Shown one piece after another: positions 26,786 to 35,979 of a DNA stretch of 64,000 nucleotides. Source of the DNA: Sphingobacterium puteale (GTDB taxonomy: Bacteria; Bacteroidota; Bacteroidia; Sphingobacteriales; Sphingobacteriaceae); contig NZ_RBWS01000002.1 of assembly GCF_003627955.1 (NCBI RefSeq), positions 1-64,000 of the forward strand, read 5' to 3'. The notes below the pieces were generated by a model, which was not told the DNA's origin, searched no databases, and saw only the letters and a list, made by a program, of their open reading frames with translations. A program made the translations under genes and the position numbers. How positions within the stretch are numbered: the stretch's first letter is position 1; the number at the start of each line of letters is the position of its first letter.

Positions 26786-27901
26786 TTAATTTTTACCGAG
26801 ATATTTTACAATTAATTTAGCTGTTTTCTCGGAGGCGCCGGGTGAACCAAGTTTCTCGGCCAAGATCTCGTAATTTTCCATCACGCTAGCCCGATGCGCT
26901 TTGTTGTTTATGAGTTCGCCAACTTCATAAGAGATATCATAGGCTGTACAATCATCCTGGATAAGTTCGCGTACGGACAGAAAATTATTGATCAGATTGA
27001 CCAGGGAGATGAACTTTACTTTTACCACAAGCTTCGCTATCCAGACAGATATCGGATTAGCTTTGTAAACCACAACCTGCGGAACTTTCAATATACCTGT
27101 TTCCAGGGTTGCTGTGCCACTAGTGACTACGGCAGCTTCCGCATTATTGAGAATATCATAAGTTTGATTGAAAATAACCGGTATATCAATACCCTTTAAA
27201 AATTGTTTGTAGTAAGCTTCGTTAAAATTTGGAGCACCAGCAATGACAAACTGATGAACAGGAAAAAAATAGGGGAGTTCGGCCATAATGGGCAAAAGTT
27301 TGATGATCTCCATCTCGCGGCTGCCCGGTAATAAGGCAATAAGCGGTTTGTCCGTAAAGCCATTTTCTTCCCTGAATCTCGGATTAAATGGGTAGGTTGA
27401 AATTGCATCTAACAAGGGATTACCTACGTAATCGACCGGCATACGCCATTTTTTATAGAAATCCACTTCAAAAGGAAGAATACAGAACATGTGATCAACA
27501 ATTTTTTTGATCTTTTTGACGCGGCCCTGATTCCATGCCCATACTTTTGGTGAAATATAGTAACATGTTTTGATCCCATGTTTTTTTGCAAATTCAGCGA
27601 TTTTTAGATTGAAGCCTGGGAAATCGATGAGGATGACGGTATCAGGCTTTTTCTCCAGAAGGTCACTTTTGACGGCTTTCAAATTTTTGGATATCTTGCC
27701 CAGATTTTTCAAAACTTCCACAAAACCCATAAAAGCCATTGCCGAGGTATGTATCAATGCTTTTTCTCCCGCCGCTTCCTGCATTAAATCTCCGCCTATA
27801 ATGTTGAAGGTCGCGTCGGGATCTTCATTTTTAAGCGCTTTGATCAGATTGGCACCATGTAGGTCGCCTGATGTTTCACCAGCAATAAGATAGTATTTCA
27901 T
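26786..27901 (-). CDS. lpxB: Lipid-A-disaccharide synthase
   Basis: This 371-residue peripheral inner-membrane GT19 glycosyltransferase joins UDP-2,3-diacylglucosamine and lipid X into the lipid A disaccharide. It shows YLIAGETSGDLHGANLI at the N-terminus, AFMGFVEVL, YYISPKVWAWNQGR, LLPGSREMEI and TSGTATLETG. The frame extends to 27952, but the family N-terminus begins exactly at the ATG at 27901. It is transcribed alone. The gap 27902-28168 shows no further gene. Confidence 0.95.
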   Translation of the reverse strand: MKYYLIAGETSGDLHGANLIKALKNEDPDATFNIIGGDLMQEAAGEKALIHTSAMAFMGFVEVLKNLGKISKNLKAVKSDLLEKKPDTVILIDFPGFNLKIAEFAKKHGIKTCYYISPKVWAWNQGRVKKIKKIVDHMFCILPFEVDFYKKWRMPVDYVGNPLLDAISTYPFNPRFREENGFTDKPLIALLPGSREMEIIKLLPIMAELPYFFPVHQFVIAGAPNFNEAYYKQFLKGIDIPVIFNQTYDILNNAEAAVVTSGTATLETGILKVPQVVVYKANPISVWIAKLVVKVKFISLVNLINNFLSVRELIQDDCTAYDISYEVGELINNKAHRASVMENYEILAEKLGSPGASEKTAKLIVKYLGKN

Positions 27902-28120
27902 AGAAAAGTGATTATGTATTGGCACCGTTTTCATCGGTAAAAATGAATCCATTGCGCCCAGTTTGTTATTTAATGCTCATACGGAGGAAACAGTCTATCT
28001 TTTATCTGTATTTCGCCTTCCATTTGGGCTATTTAATAGCATGTCGTTTTGACTTGTTAAAGATAATATTATTCTAAAGATATGATGAATTTGAGGGCAT
28101 TATTCCATATCTTTAATTAA

Positions 28121-28135
28121 CGAAGTTTAACTTCG
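28121..28135. repeat. Short perfect inverted repeat before the FtsB-like gene
   Basis: Two 7-bp arms (CGAAGTT and AACTTCG) around one base form a perfect inverted repeat about 34 nt ahead of the -7 box. It could be an operator; it is too short to be sure. Confidence 0.3.
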
Positions 28136-28168
28136 GAAGAAAATATCGGTAGTCTGAAAGCTAAATAG

Positions 28169-28176
28169 TATTTTTG
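28169..28176 (+). promoter_or_regulatory. -7 promoter box of the FtsB-like gene
   Basis: TATTTTTG, then TCCT, then the ATG at 28181. The 4-nt gap suggests a leaderless transcript. Confidence 0.55.
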
Positions 28177-28180
28177 TCCT

Positions 28181-28486
28181 ATGCAACGATTATGGTCTTT
28201 AATAAGAAATAAGTATTTATTAGCCACTTTGGCTTTTTTGGTGTGGATGTTGTTTTTCGATAGAAATGATTTTGCTACGCAATATAGCTATCAAAAACAA
28301 AAGGCTAATTTGGAAACTGAACGCTCCTTTTACCTGAAAGAGAACGCAGCCATTATAAAGACGATTAACGATATCCGGTCCAATCCACAGGAGGTACAGC
28401 GTATCGCCCGGGAGAAGTATAAAATGAAGAAGGAGAATGAAGATATCTATGTCGTCTCTAAAATTACGCCCAAGGAAAACCCATAA
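28181..28486 (+). CDS. FtsB/DivIC-like septum formation initiator
   Basis: This 101-residue bitopic membrane protein has one transmembrane helix (LLATLAFLVWMLFF, residues 13-26) and a coiled coil (about 36-70) followed by the conserved REKYKMKKENEDIYVV end of the FtsB/DivIC family. It would act in the divisome with FtsL/FtsQ-type partners. The start is fixed by the -7 box immediately upstream. Confidence 0.88.
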   Translation: MQRLWSLIRNKYLLATLAFLVWMLFFDRNDFATQYSYQKQKANLETERSFYLKENAAIIKTINDIRSNPQEVQRIAREKYKMKKENEDIYVVSKITPKENP

Positions 28487-28548
28487 GAGTTATTTTTTGG
28501 TTGAGAAAATTAACCAAGTTTAGTCATCCATCTTTTTACAAAATAAAG

Positions 28549-28581
28549 AAAGACCATCATAGAAATACGATGGTCTTTTTT
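28549..28581. terminator. Bidirectional terminator
   Basis: A 10-bp perfect stem (AAAGACCATC/GATGGTCTTT) with flanking T-run lies between the convergent FtsB-like and DUF4397 genes. Confidence 0.85.
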
Positions 28582-28604
28582 CAGTATATAGAAATGGGGT
28601 ATTT

Positions 28605-29315
28605 TTAATTTGCCGCTTGGGCTACTAGACCAAGGTATAGTGGTTTTTTCTCGTCATTGGCTTTACCGATCAATATCAAAGAATAGTAATAATTTTCAGC
28701 TAATTTGATATCCTTACGGGTTGCAATGGTTTTCCCGGCTTTATCTTTAGCAATAACAGTATAGGTGCCACTTTTTTGTGCGATAAAACCTTGATGGGCA
28801 GTCGCTGAATTTTGGGTTTCTTTTGCCCGATTCGTCCATTCTGTTGGAGAGGTCTCACTGCCGATTTGCAGGGTTACCTGATCTGTTCCCTCCGCAAGAT
28901 TAAAGAAACGTAAACCGGATTCCGTGTTTTTGATTTCTTTGTTGATTTTGTCCGTTGTAATCACCTGGACTGGCTTCTCTTTGTTGCCATAAACAAATGA
29001 GGTGTATATGGTGCTGTCTTTGATCGTAACTGTTGTATCAACAAGGACATTGTTATATTCTGCTGAAACGGCTATTTTTCTAGCTCCAGTGAATAGGCCA
29101 ACTTGGCTATAGCTTTTAAATTCCAAAGGATAATATGGACTTTGTAATGAGCCCCCGTCAGCATAATATACAACCGCATTAGCATCAGTGTACCCATTAA
29201 CCATGGTAAAGAGCGCACCGGGAATTCGTTGGTCGTCGTTATCTTTCAGGCAACTGGATAGTAACAATGTCGCTACTGCGATGGCAATAAAATTAAATAA
29301 TCTATAGTTTTTCAT
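28605..29315 (-). CDS. DUF4397 lipoprotein
   Basis: This 236-residue protein has a lipoprotein signal (LFNFIAIAVATLLLSSC, lipobox Cys at residue 22) and a DUF4397-type beta-sandwich (VNGYTDANAVVYYADGG near 38 and FNLAEGTDQVTLQIG near 140, suggesting two repeats). Such proteins sit in the outer membrane or periplasm; function is unknown. It is transcribed alone. Confidence 0.83.
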   Translation of the reverse strand: MKNYRLFNFIAIAVATLLLSSCLKDNDDQRIPGALFTMVNGYTDANAVVYYADGGSLQSPYYPLEFKSYSQVGLFTGARKIAVSAEYNNVLVDTTVTIKDSTIYTSFVYGNKEKPVQVITTDKINKEIKNTESGLRFFNLAEGTDQVTLQIGSETSPTEWTNRAKETQNSATAHQGFIAQKSGTYTVIAKDKAGKTIATRKDIKLAENYYYSLILIGKANDEKKPLYLGLVAQAAN

Positions 29316-29738
29316 AACCGTGTAATATTAAAATCTATTTTTTGTATATAACACATTGCGCTTGTGTTGTCTATTATACGGTGATGACATACACTTTGCT
29401 ACAGTTGGCTGTAAAAATAATAAAATTGTGGTTTATTATTAATAGCATGGCGATCTCAGGCAATACTTTTCTTCTCCAGGAGGAGAGAGTAAGGCTGGAA
29501 AAGTTGGATATTGTCTTTGCAGTCTGTTTAACACATTCGGAAATTCTTTGGCAATCTTTCGGAGGTTCTTCGGGACTGATTTGACTTGGCGCTGATTGTT
29601 ACAGGGCTGTTATTTGTTTCGTTGTCGGAGCTATGGCGAAAAATAGGTGAACCATTCCCGAAGCGCTGTCGAACATTGTTTGTGCTTGAGAGGACTTTGA
29701 CCCGCGTTTAGTTCTTTTCTTGTAAAAAAGGCACAGGC
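29316..29738. other. Intergenic region without convincing gene
   Basis: About 420 nt between the DUF4397 and YkvA genes. A frame at 29342-29584 (80 codons) has no family features and an odd cysteine- and tyrosine-rich start, so I do not call it. No strong hairpin was seen. Confidence 0.4.
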
Positions 29739-29768
29739 TTTGTTAAATAAAAAATATTGATAATTTTG
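29739..29768 (+). promoter_or_regulatory. Promoter of the YkvA-like gene
   Basis: TTTG (29739-29742), 18 nt, TAATTTTG (29761-29768), then 4 nt and the ATG. A full promoter whose start site coincides with the start codon. Confidence 0.65.
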
Positions 29769-29772
29769 GGTT

Positions 29773-30144
29773 ATGAACAGTAGAATCAAAAAGATTGCAA
29801 CAGGTATGTTTGAGCGCTTTAGACATCGTAAAATTACGGAAGCAGAGTTGTCTCAGGCGGAATCTAAGGCAAAAAATTTAGGAAGCTATGTTGGCGATTT
29901 TAAATTACTGATCGCGATGTGCAAGGATGCAATTGTAGGTAAATTTAAAATGAACAGCTGGAATCTATCCATTATTATCGGGACGATTATTTATGTAGTT
30001 TCCCCAGTAGATGCTATTCCGGATTTTATTGCTGTAGGTGGCTGGTTGGATGATGTTGCTATTGTTGCCTATGCCATCCGAAAACTTTCAGAAGAAATAG
30101 AACGGTATAAAATAGAGCGGTTGGGCTGGCAGGTTAACAAATAA
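29773..30144 (+). CDS. YkvA/DUF1232 membrane protein
   Basis: This 123-residue protein contains the DUF1232 core (LSIIIGTIIYVVSPVDAIPDFIAVGGWLDDVAIVAYAIRKL), with a hydrophobic stretch and the conserved SPVDAIPDF loop. The function of the family is unknown. The start is fixed by a complete promoter ending 4 nt upstream, and the stop codon lies inside the following terminator. Confidence 0.88.
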   Translation: MNSRIKKIATGMFERFRHRKITEAELSQAESKAKNLGSYVGDFKLLIAMCKDAIVGKFKMNSWNLSIIIGTIIYVVSPVDAIPDFIAVGGWLDDVAIVAYAIRKLSEEIERYKIERLGWQVNK

Positions 30145-30172
30145 AAAAGCTACTTTTAAAAGTAGCTTTTTT
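30143..30172. terminator. Bidirectional terminator
   Basis: A perfect 15-bp palindrome-like stem flanked by A-run and T-run, overlapping the YkvA stop codon. It also lies 20 nt past the purH stop on the minus strand. Confidence 0.85.
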
Positions 30173-30192
30173 ATGAAACGGTTAGATCGTTA

Positions 30193-31719
30193 TTAATGCT
30201 TGAAATGTCTTACACCAGTAGTGACCATTGCAATGCCTTTTTCATTGGCCATATCAATGGACAACTGATCTTTGATAGAACCACCTGGTTGCAATACGGC
30301 AGCAATACCTGCGTTTGATGCGATCTCTACACAGTCCGGGAAAGGGAAGAAAGCATCTGATGCCATTGCACAGCCGTTTAAGTCAAAACCAAATGAAGCT
30401 GCTTTTTCAATTGCTTGCTTTAAGGCATCAACACGTGATGTTTGTCCAACACCTGATGCGAACAAGGTGTCATTTTTGGCAAAAACAATGGTATTTGATT
30501 TTGTATGTTTTACAATTTTATTGGCAAAATATAAATCTTCCAATTGCTGAGCAGTAGGTTTCACTGTTGTTACAGTGACCATTTGTTCAGGTCCTTCAAT
30601 AGTATTGTCCTTATCTTGAAGAATGACACCATTCAATAAAGTTTTGAATTGTTGAGCAGGTAATTTTACATCTTTACGGGCTAAGATAATTCTATTTTTC
30701 TTCGCCGTAAGGATGGCAATTGCTTCTTCAGAATAAGCAGGTGCGATTAAGACCTCGAAGAACAGGTTATTGATCTCTGTTGCTGTTGCGCCATCTACTT
30801 CACCGTTGGTAATCAAAACCCCGCCAAAGGCTGAAACAGGATCACAAGCCAAAGCATCGATCCATGCTTGCTTGATTGTTGGGCGAGAGGCCACACCACA
30901 AGCGTTTGTATGTTTTAGGATGGCAAATGTAGGTTCCTTAAACTCGTCAATTAAAGCAACAGCAGCATCCACATCAACAAGATTGTTGTAGGAAAGCTCT
31001 TTTCCATTTAATTTGTCGAACATATTATCCAAATCGCCAAAGAAAACACCTTTTTGATGCGGGTTTTCACCATATCGCAATACCTGAGCTTTTTGCTCAG
31101 ATTGTTTAAATACTTCAATTGGGTTTTCTTGGTTGAAATAATTGAAGATTGCGGTGTCATAATGAGATGATGTGTTGAAGGCACGTTTTGCAAATTCTTT
31201 TCGTTGTTCCAAAGAAGTATTGCCTTCTTGGTTCGCTAGAATTTCTTCAAGTTCTTTATAATCATTTTTAGAAGAAATGATGACAACATCATTAAAATTT
31301 TTCGCTGCTGCACGAATCAATGAGATTCCACCGATATCGATTTTTTCGATGATATCTTGCTCGGAAGCTCCAGAAGCAACAGTTTCTTCAAATGGATACA
31401 AATCCACGATAACTAAATCGATCTCCGGTATTTCATACTGAGCAAGTTGCTGTTGGTCTGATTCAAGCGGACGGCGCGCCAAGATTCCTCCGAAAACTTT
31501 TGGGTGCAAGGTCTTAACACGGCCTCCTAAAATCGAGGGATAACTTGTCAAGTCTTCAACGGGAACGACAGCTATACCTAAATCTTTGATAAATGTTTCT
31601 GTCCCTCCAGTGGAATAGAATGTAACACCGTATTTGTTTAATAATTCAACTAAAGGAGCTAGGCCGTCTTTATAATAGACTGAAACCAAAGCATTTTTAA
31701 TCTTTACAGGATGGTTCAT
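30193..31719 (-). CDS. purH: Bifunctional AICAR transformylase/IMP cyclohydrolase
   Basis: This 508-residue enzyme carries out the last two steps of IMP synthesis. The N-terminal MGS-fold cyclohydrolase (VKIKNALVSVYYKDGLAPLVELL, STGGTETFIKDL, RVKTLHPKVFGGILARR) is followed by the transformylase, with the KHTNACGVA motif and the C-terminal ASDAFFPFPDCVEIA and GVRHFKH end. It has its own promoter and no other pur genes near. Confidence 0.97.
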   Translation of the reverse strand: MNHPVKIKNALVSVYYKDGLAPLVELLNKYGVTFYSTGGTETFIKDLGIAVVPVEDLTSYPSILGGRVKTLHPKVFGGILARRPLESDQQQLAQYEIPEIDLVIVDLYPFEETVASGASEQDIIEKIDIGGISLIRAAAKNFNDVVIISSKNDYKELEEILANQEGNTSLEQRKEFAKRAFNTSSHYDTAIFNYFNQENPIEVFKQSEQKAQVLRYGENPHQKGVFFGDLDNMFDKLNGKELSYNNLVDVDAAVALIDEFKEPTFAILKHTNACGVASRPTIKQAWIDALACDPVSAFGGVLITNGEVDGATATEINNLFFEVLIAPAYSEEAIAILTAKKNRIILARKDVKLPAQQFKTLLNGVILQDKDNTIEGPEQMVTVTTVKPTAQQLEDLYFANKIVKHTKSNTIVFAKNDTLFASGVGQTSRVDALKQAIEKAASFGFDLNGCAMASDAFFPFPDCVEIASNAGIAAVLQPGGSIKDQLSIDMANEKGIAMVTTGVRHFKH

Positions 31720-31742
31720 TATGATGGATTTGTTTCGTGGCG

Positions 31743-31773
31743 CAAAGATAAGAATTTAAAGTCTTGATGTCAA
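31743..31773 (-). promoter_or_regulatory. Promoter of purH
   Basis: On the minus strand TTG (31773-31771), 20 nt, TATCTTTG (31750-31743), 23 nt before the ATG. Confidence 0.6.
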
Positions 31774-31790
31774 TAAATCAAGCACTTTTA

Positions 31791-31830
31791 AATAAAGACG
31801 GGCGTACGTCCTCATAAGCCCGTCTTTATT
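31791..31830 (-). terminator. Intrinsic terminator after the uridine kinase gene
   Basis: A 13-bp perfect stem (31791-31803 and 31818-31830) with a 14-nt loop lies just past the stop codon on the minus strand. It insulates purH from the operon upstream. Confidence 0.75.
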
Positions 31831-31835
31831 GTATA

Positions 31836-32474
31836 TTATACTAAATTGAGTTTGGCCTTCAATTCTTCAGAAATCTGATTGGTAATTTCCCAAATCGGTT
31901 CAGGTTCGTCAGTATTGTTAAATATAACCTGATCACAAGAATCCTGAAATGGTAATAAATACTCATTGTATGAAGGAAGAACATGGTTTACCCATTTGTA
32001 CATGACGTCGTCTTCAAAATAGCCACGTTCGACTAAATCACGATGTAGCCTTCTACGGAGTGCGATATCCTGATCTGCACTCAGGAAGATCTTGTGGTTA
32101 ATAAGCGCGTTGATTTCTGTATAATAGAAAATGAATAACCCTTCGATAATCAGTATGGGGGCTGGCTTGATCTCTAATATTTTTGGAGTTAGTGAAGGAT
32201 TATTAAAAGTATACTCCTCTTTATAAATCGTTTCCCCATTAAAGAGTGCTTTGATATCGGTATAGAAAGCTTCTCTGTCTATGGACGTCGGGATATCAAA
32301 ATTATAGAGTCTATTTTCCTCTTGTGTCTTTGTATTGGCAGGGATATAATAGTCATCTTGAGAAATCAAGGTGGCTTCATCGGTTTTAAAATGTTTCAAA
32401 AAACTATTCAAAAAAAATGTTTTTCCAGAACCACTACTTCCGGCAATCCCTATGACATACGGTTTGTTATTCAT
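31836..32474 (-). CDS. udk: Uridine kinase
   Basis: This 212-residue P-loop kinase shows GIAGSSGSGKTFF at residue 9, SQDDYYIP near 38 and the RRRLHRDLVERGY segment near 140. It phosphorylates uridine (and possibly cytidine) in pyrimidine salvage. It is the last gene of an apparent operon with the LysM and DUF4905 genes, 36 nt after the LysM gene. Confidence 0.9.
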   Translation of the reverse strand: MNNKPYVIGIAGSSGSGKTFFLNSFLKHFKTDEATLISQDDYYIPANTKTQEENRLYNFDIPTSIDREAFYTDIKALFNGETIYKEEYTFNNPSLTPKILEIKPAPILIIEGLFIFYYTEINALINHKIFLSADQDIALRRRLHRDLVERGYFEDDVMYKWVNHVLPSYNEYLLPFQDSCDQVIFNNTDEPEPIWEITNQISEELKAKLNLV

Positions 32475-32510
32475 TCTTGTTTCGCGCTGCAGGAGCTATT
32501 TTTATTTTAA

Positions 32511-33428
32511 TTAATTTTCTAAAGGTAATCCGTAGGCGATTTCTACCTGAAAACGTTTATCCAGCGCACCGATACTTGCCGCTGCGGACTTTGATAACAC
32601 GACAATGGCATTTTGGTTTTCAGCATTATCATTAAATTTTCCAACGACTTTCGCATAGGTGACGCTTTTTGTCATGGGGTTGGTGATTTTCAAGATCGTT
32701 CCGACGGGCGCACTCTTGTGAAGTGCGAGGTTACTTGTTCCTTGGGTAGACAAACCATCAATCCATACGCCAATCCCCCGCTCGGATTTTTCGCGTATCC
32801 CGTAACGGTTTGTTGAAATTTGATTTTCTTCTTTATTGTCATCGTTTGTGGAATCGGGTGCAATAATTTCGATTCCTTTAGGTTCAACCAATTTTGGTCT
32901 TTCTGGCGGCAGTGGCTGATTCGGAATCATTAATTTCATTCCACCGCTTATGATGTTGTTTTTGAGATTATTGGCTTTTTTGATATCCTCAACAGTAATA
33001 CTAAACCTCTTGGATATAGCATATAACGTTTCTTTTTCACCAACAATATATTCTGTGAAACCCTGTTGTGGATTACGCGGATTCTGCTGTGCAGTGTTAC
33101 CTGAGGGTTTATTTACCAGAGGAGCAGGTTTTCGTCCAGTGGGTACTTTAACAATCTGTCCGAGGCTTAATGTGCCATTACCATTTATCTGCGTGAGCTG
33201 ACCTACCGTTGTTTTGTACTTCTTGCTGAGCTGATAATAATTGTCTCCTTTTTCGATCTTGAAAAGGACAAATTCTTCGCCATTGATTATCTCGGTACCT
33301 ACGGAGTCAGGAACCGCTTTTACATGTAATGAAGTGAGGTTTCTCGCTTCAACTTGTTGGATAGATAGCATTGAAATCGATAAGATGACTACCTTTTTAT
33401 ATGTATTTAATTCGAATAATAGTTTCAT
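32511..33428 (-). CDS. LysM and RlpA-like (DPBB) secreted protein
   Basis: This 305-residue exported protein has a signal sequence, two LysM peptidoglycan-binding domains (FKIEKGDNYYQLSKKYK, about 52-97, and YIVGEKETLYAISKRF, about 122-167) and a C-terminal double-psi beta-barrel (GVWIDGLSTQGTSNLALHKS to the end) like RlpA. It should bind the cell wall; a lytic activity is possible but the catalytic residues are not certain. It lies 11 nt after the DUF4905 gene. Confidence 0.88.
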   Translation of the reverse strand: MKLLFELNTYKKVVILSISMLSIQQVEARNLTSLHVKAVPDSVGTEIINGEEFVLFKIEKGDNYYQLSKKYKTTVGQLTQINGNGTLSLGQIVKVPTGRKPAPLVNKPSGNTAQQNPRNPQQGFTEYIVGEKETLYAISKRFSITVEDIKKANNLKNNIISGGMKLMIPNQPLPPERPKLVEPKGIEIIAPDSTNDDNKEENQISTNRYGIREKSERGIGVWIDGLSTQGTSNLALHKSAPVGTILKITNPMTKSVTYAKVVGKFNDNAENQNAIVVLSKSAAASIGALDKRFQVEIAYGLPLEN

Positions 33429-33439
33429 ATATTTTGCAA

Positions 33440-34195
33440 TTATACTAAATACGAAACAAACTCCCGTTTATTGTCTGTCAAAAGGAATATTTGTTTGTTA
33501 ACAAGAAAATAGATGTTGAAAAACTTTAATGGTAACTGATCGACTGCAATTACAGTGTCAATTAACCGCTCTTTCGTTGATCGCACTATCCGGATTTGAT
33601 AGTGATTAGCTGTGTTTTTTTCATAGAAAGCCCAAATAAAATAGTCATCCAATGCACTTATCCAAATTTCGCCATCGACGGTGAAATCTGTCAAAAATTG
33701 GGGAATTTGACCATTGTAAATTACTGGGTAGACTATTTGGCTGTTAAAAGGTTTAAATGATTTCTCTTTTTTGTTTTCAATGGAAATTGTTTTTAAATCT
33801 AAAAACAACTGCATTCCTTGTTCGATCATTTTGGGACGAAGCAGTATTCCTCCATTGACCATTTCAACAAAAAGATAATTAAACCAGGTTTCTTGTTGAT
33901 TTGGCTGATAACAGTCAATGATCTGTACACCTGCATCAATGGGTGAATTACTGGAAATCTTTTTTAAAATAAGCTTCTGACATTGAATTCCTGTAAGCAC
34001 CCATTCTTTGCTTATCGCCTGGAAGTCTTGAAGTACATAGTTTCCTTCGAAAGTAACGACATTGAAATAGGGAAGTGTGTCTGATGGATTCCTGGTCTCC
34101 ACAGCGATCAACCTACTTTCAGCATCGATTTCGATCCGCCAGATGGGATAGGTAAATACGGCATTGAATGCTTTTGATATTGTCTGATCTGTCAT
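33440..34195 (-). CDS. DUF4905 protein
   Basis: This protein of 251 residues matches the Bacteroidota family DUF4905 in length and pattern (beta-rich, WRIEIDAESRLIAVETRNPSDT start and the later DYFIWAFYEKN), without signal peptide or known catalytic motif. The function is unknown. The ATG at 34195 is preferred over the upstream TTG at 34210, and a -7 box lies 20 nt before it. It begins the operon with the LysM protein and uridine kinase. Confidence 0.78.
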   Translation of the reverse strand: MTDQTISKAFNAVFTYPIWRIEIDAESRLIAVETRNPSDTLPYFNVVTFEGNYVLQDFQAISKEWVLTGIQCQKLILKKISSNSPIDAGVQIIDCYQPNQQETWFNYLFVEMVNGGILLRPKMIEQGMQLFLDLKTISIENKKEKSFKPFNSQIVYPVIYNGQIPQFLTDFTVDGEIWISALDDYFIWAFYEKNTANHYQIRIVRSTKERLIDTVIAVDQLPLKFFNIYFLVNKQIFLLTDNKREFVSYLV

Positions 34196-34215
34196 GTGAT
34201 TTTCAACCAAGAGGA

Positions 34216-34223
34216 CAAATTTA
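34216..34223 (-). promoter_or_regulatory. -7 promoter box of the DUF4905 operon
   Basis: The minus strand reads TAAATTTG, a full consensus match, 20 nt before the ATG at 34195. Confidence 0.45.
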
Positions 34224-34264
34224 CTAAAAGCTTTTAAATTATGGTTGCCGGGATTGTAATAAAT

Positions 34265-34294
34265 AAAAAACGTCCAGGCTAGCTGGACGTTTTT
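34265..34294 (-). terminator. Intrinsic terminator after the OmpP1 gene
   Basis: A perfect stem (core ACGTCCAG/CTGGACGT) with a short loop and A/T-runs on both sides lies 14 nt past the porin stop on the minus strand. Confidence 0.8.
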
Positions 34295-34307
34295 AGAGAA
34301 GAATCTC

Positions 34308-35906
34308 CTAGAATTTGGAACCGATCGTCAAAACGACATTGGTCCGTTGGTTTTTTATATCGGCTACTGGACTTGTGTTTCCAAAGTACTGTTCATCAAT
34401 AAGGTAAGGGCTTTCTTTATAATTAACGGCATTATAGGCTCCGGTCAGATCAATATACATACCGCGGCCGAGTTTTGCGCCGATACCCAAAGATGCAGTA
34501 TAATTTGTATAATCTGCATTTTTGTACGGATTGCCACTATAATTGAAACCAGCTCTACCACTAAAAACATTATCAAATAAAACTTCACCACCGATGCGCG
34601 CATTAAAAGCTCCTTGATAGTTGTTTTTGATGTTTTGGTTCATTTCCTGTTCCAAAGCTTTATTATATGCGCCGGGATCTTTAAATCGGATGGCACCAAA
34701 ATCAACCCATTCTACATCCGCAGTAATTAATCCTCTGGAGAATACCTGACTGGCACCTAAGGAGAGCTTGTACGGTGTGTTCATATTGTACTCTAGATAG
34801 CTATGCCCTGCATCATCACTGGTACGGTATTCTTTAAAGGACTTATCTTCATTCGGTTTAAAATAACGGAATTCGGAATTGCTATAAGACTCATCTCGAA
34901 TGCTCATGAATGTCGGAGACTTCGCTGTAAAGCCCATACTAAAGGTCGGTGTGAATTTATAGATTACACCTAACTTGAAATCCACTCCTGTACCATCTGT
35001 CACTTGTGCATAATCATCATACAATTCATAGTCCTTGTCCAGCATCTCACGTTTTTTAGCATATGCTGCCTCTGGTTTTAAATATTCAGAGTCTTTATTG
35101 ATTTTTGTCAGTTGGTCAGCAGTCATCGTTTGGCCGTATTCCGTAAACCAGCTTGAGTTGTCGTAACTAAAAGCAGTAAAACCTAATGCAGCTCCCAAGT
35201 ATAATTTGTTGCTATAGTTGGCACCAAAAGATAATACAGATTCTGATTTACTTCCCTTTTCTAAGATGGAATTGATTTGATTAAAACCACCTTTTCCATC
35301 ATAGTTTCCGCCAACGGTAAGGGGTATGTATGCTCCGGCGTTCTTGGGGTCAACGTCAAATAGTAAGGAGTTATTATAGACCTCCTGTCCCCAGCCTTTC
35401 ATTCCGCCAGGCGACGATAATCTATCCGAATAGGCATCAGTAATTGAACTTGTATTATTGATCCCTCTATACTCTAACAGGTTGTTATAGACATAATTTC
35501 GGTTATAGGCTATACCAACATTGAAATTCAGCCAGCCTTGCTCAAGGTTTCCGCCATTTCGGTAAGTAGGTAAATGAAAGACGATACCGGCATTGTCCAA
35601 GTTGAAATTATTTTTGCTGCTATTGGAGTTTTGTCCGAAATAATCTGTTTTATTTTTATTGTTAAGGTATCTGCCTGTTACGGAGATATCGGATTGATTG
35701 AAGTAACCTAAGCCAGCCGGGTTTCCGGTAATTGAGCTAATATCACCACCTAATGCGGTAGATGCGTTTCCCATTGCTTTGAAGCGAGCAGTACCGCCAT
35801 TGTCCCCTTGGGAAAACAAAAGTACATCTTTCGTATATTGTGCTTGGGCAGTTCCCGCTGCACCTAGTAAAAATGCAGTTCCAAAAAGTAATTTTTTGAT
35901 TGTCAT
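34308..35906 (-). CDS. OmpP1/FadL-family outer-membrane porin
   Basis: This 532-residue protein has a signal peptide (LLFGTAFLLGAAGTAQAQ) and the OmpP1/FadL N-terminal hatch-like segment AMGNASTALGGDISSITGNPAGLGYF. Alternating hydrophobic strands continue to a C-terminal aromatic residue (LTIGSKF). The family transports hydrophobic compounds such as fatty acids or aromatics across the outer membrane. It follows the low-complexity lipoprotein gene by 73 nt, with a hairpin between. Confidence 0.88.
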   Translation of the reverse strand: MTIKKLLFGTAFLLGAAGTAQAQYTKDVLLFSQGDNGGTARFKAMGNASTALGGDISSITGNPAGLGYFNQSDISVTGRYLNNKNKTDYFGQNSNSSKNNFNLDNAGIVFHLPTYRNGGNLEQGWLNFNVGIAYNRNYVYNNLLEYRGINNTSSITDAYSDRLSSPGGMKGWGQEVYNNSLLFDVDPKNAGAYIPLTVGGNYDGKGGFNQINSILEKGSKSESVLSFGANYSNKLYLGAALGFTAFSYDNSSWFTEYGQTMTADQLTKINKDSEYLKPEAAYAKKREMLDKDYELYDDYAQVTDGTGVDFKLGVIYKFTPTFSMGFTAKSPTFMSIRDESYSNSEFRYFKPNEDKSFKEYRTSDDAGHSYLEYNMNTPYKLSLGASQVFSRGLITADVEWVDFGAIRFKDPGAYNKALEQEMNQNIKNNYQGAFNARIGGEVLFDNVFSGRAGFNYSGNPYKNADYTNYTASLGIGAKLGRGMYIDLTGAYNAVNYKESPYLIDEQYFGNTSPVADIKNQRTNVVLTIGSKF

Positions 35907-35931
35907 AAGCTAAAATATCGTCTATAATAAG

Positions 35932-35961
35932 CAGTAGCACACATGATTATGTATGCTACTG
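35932..35961 (-). terminator. Hairpin between the lipoprotein and porin genes
   Basis: A 13-bp stem with one mismatch (35932-35944 and 35949-35961) and a 4-nt loop lies 18 nt past the lipoprotein stop. It lacks a strong T-run, so it may stabilise mRNA rather than end it. Confidence 0.4.
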
Positions 35962-35979
35962 TAATTTGTTTTTTTATTG

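Noticed and set aside
29342..29584. An 80-codon frame between the DUF4397 and YkvA genes
   Set aside because: It has an odd start rich in Cys and Tyr, no recognisable family, and no promoter or partner; its length is within chance for AT-rich non-coding DNA.
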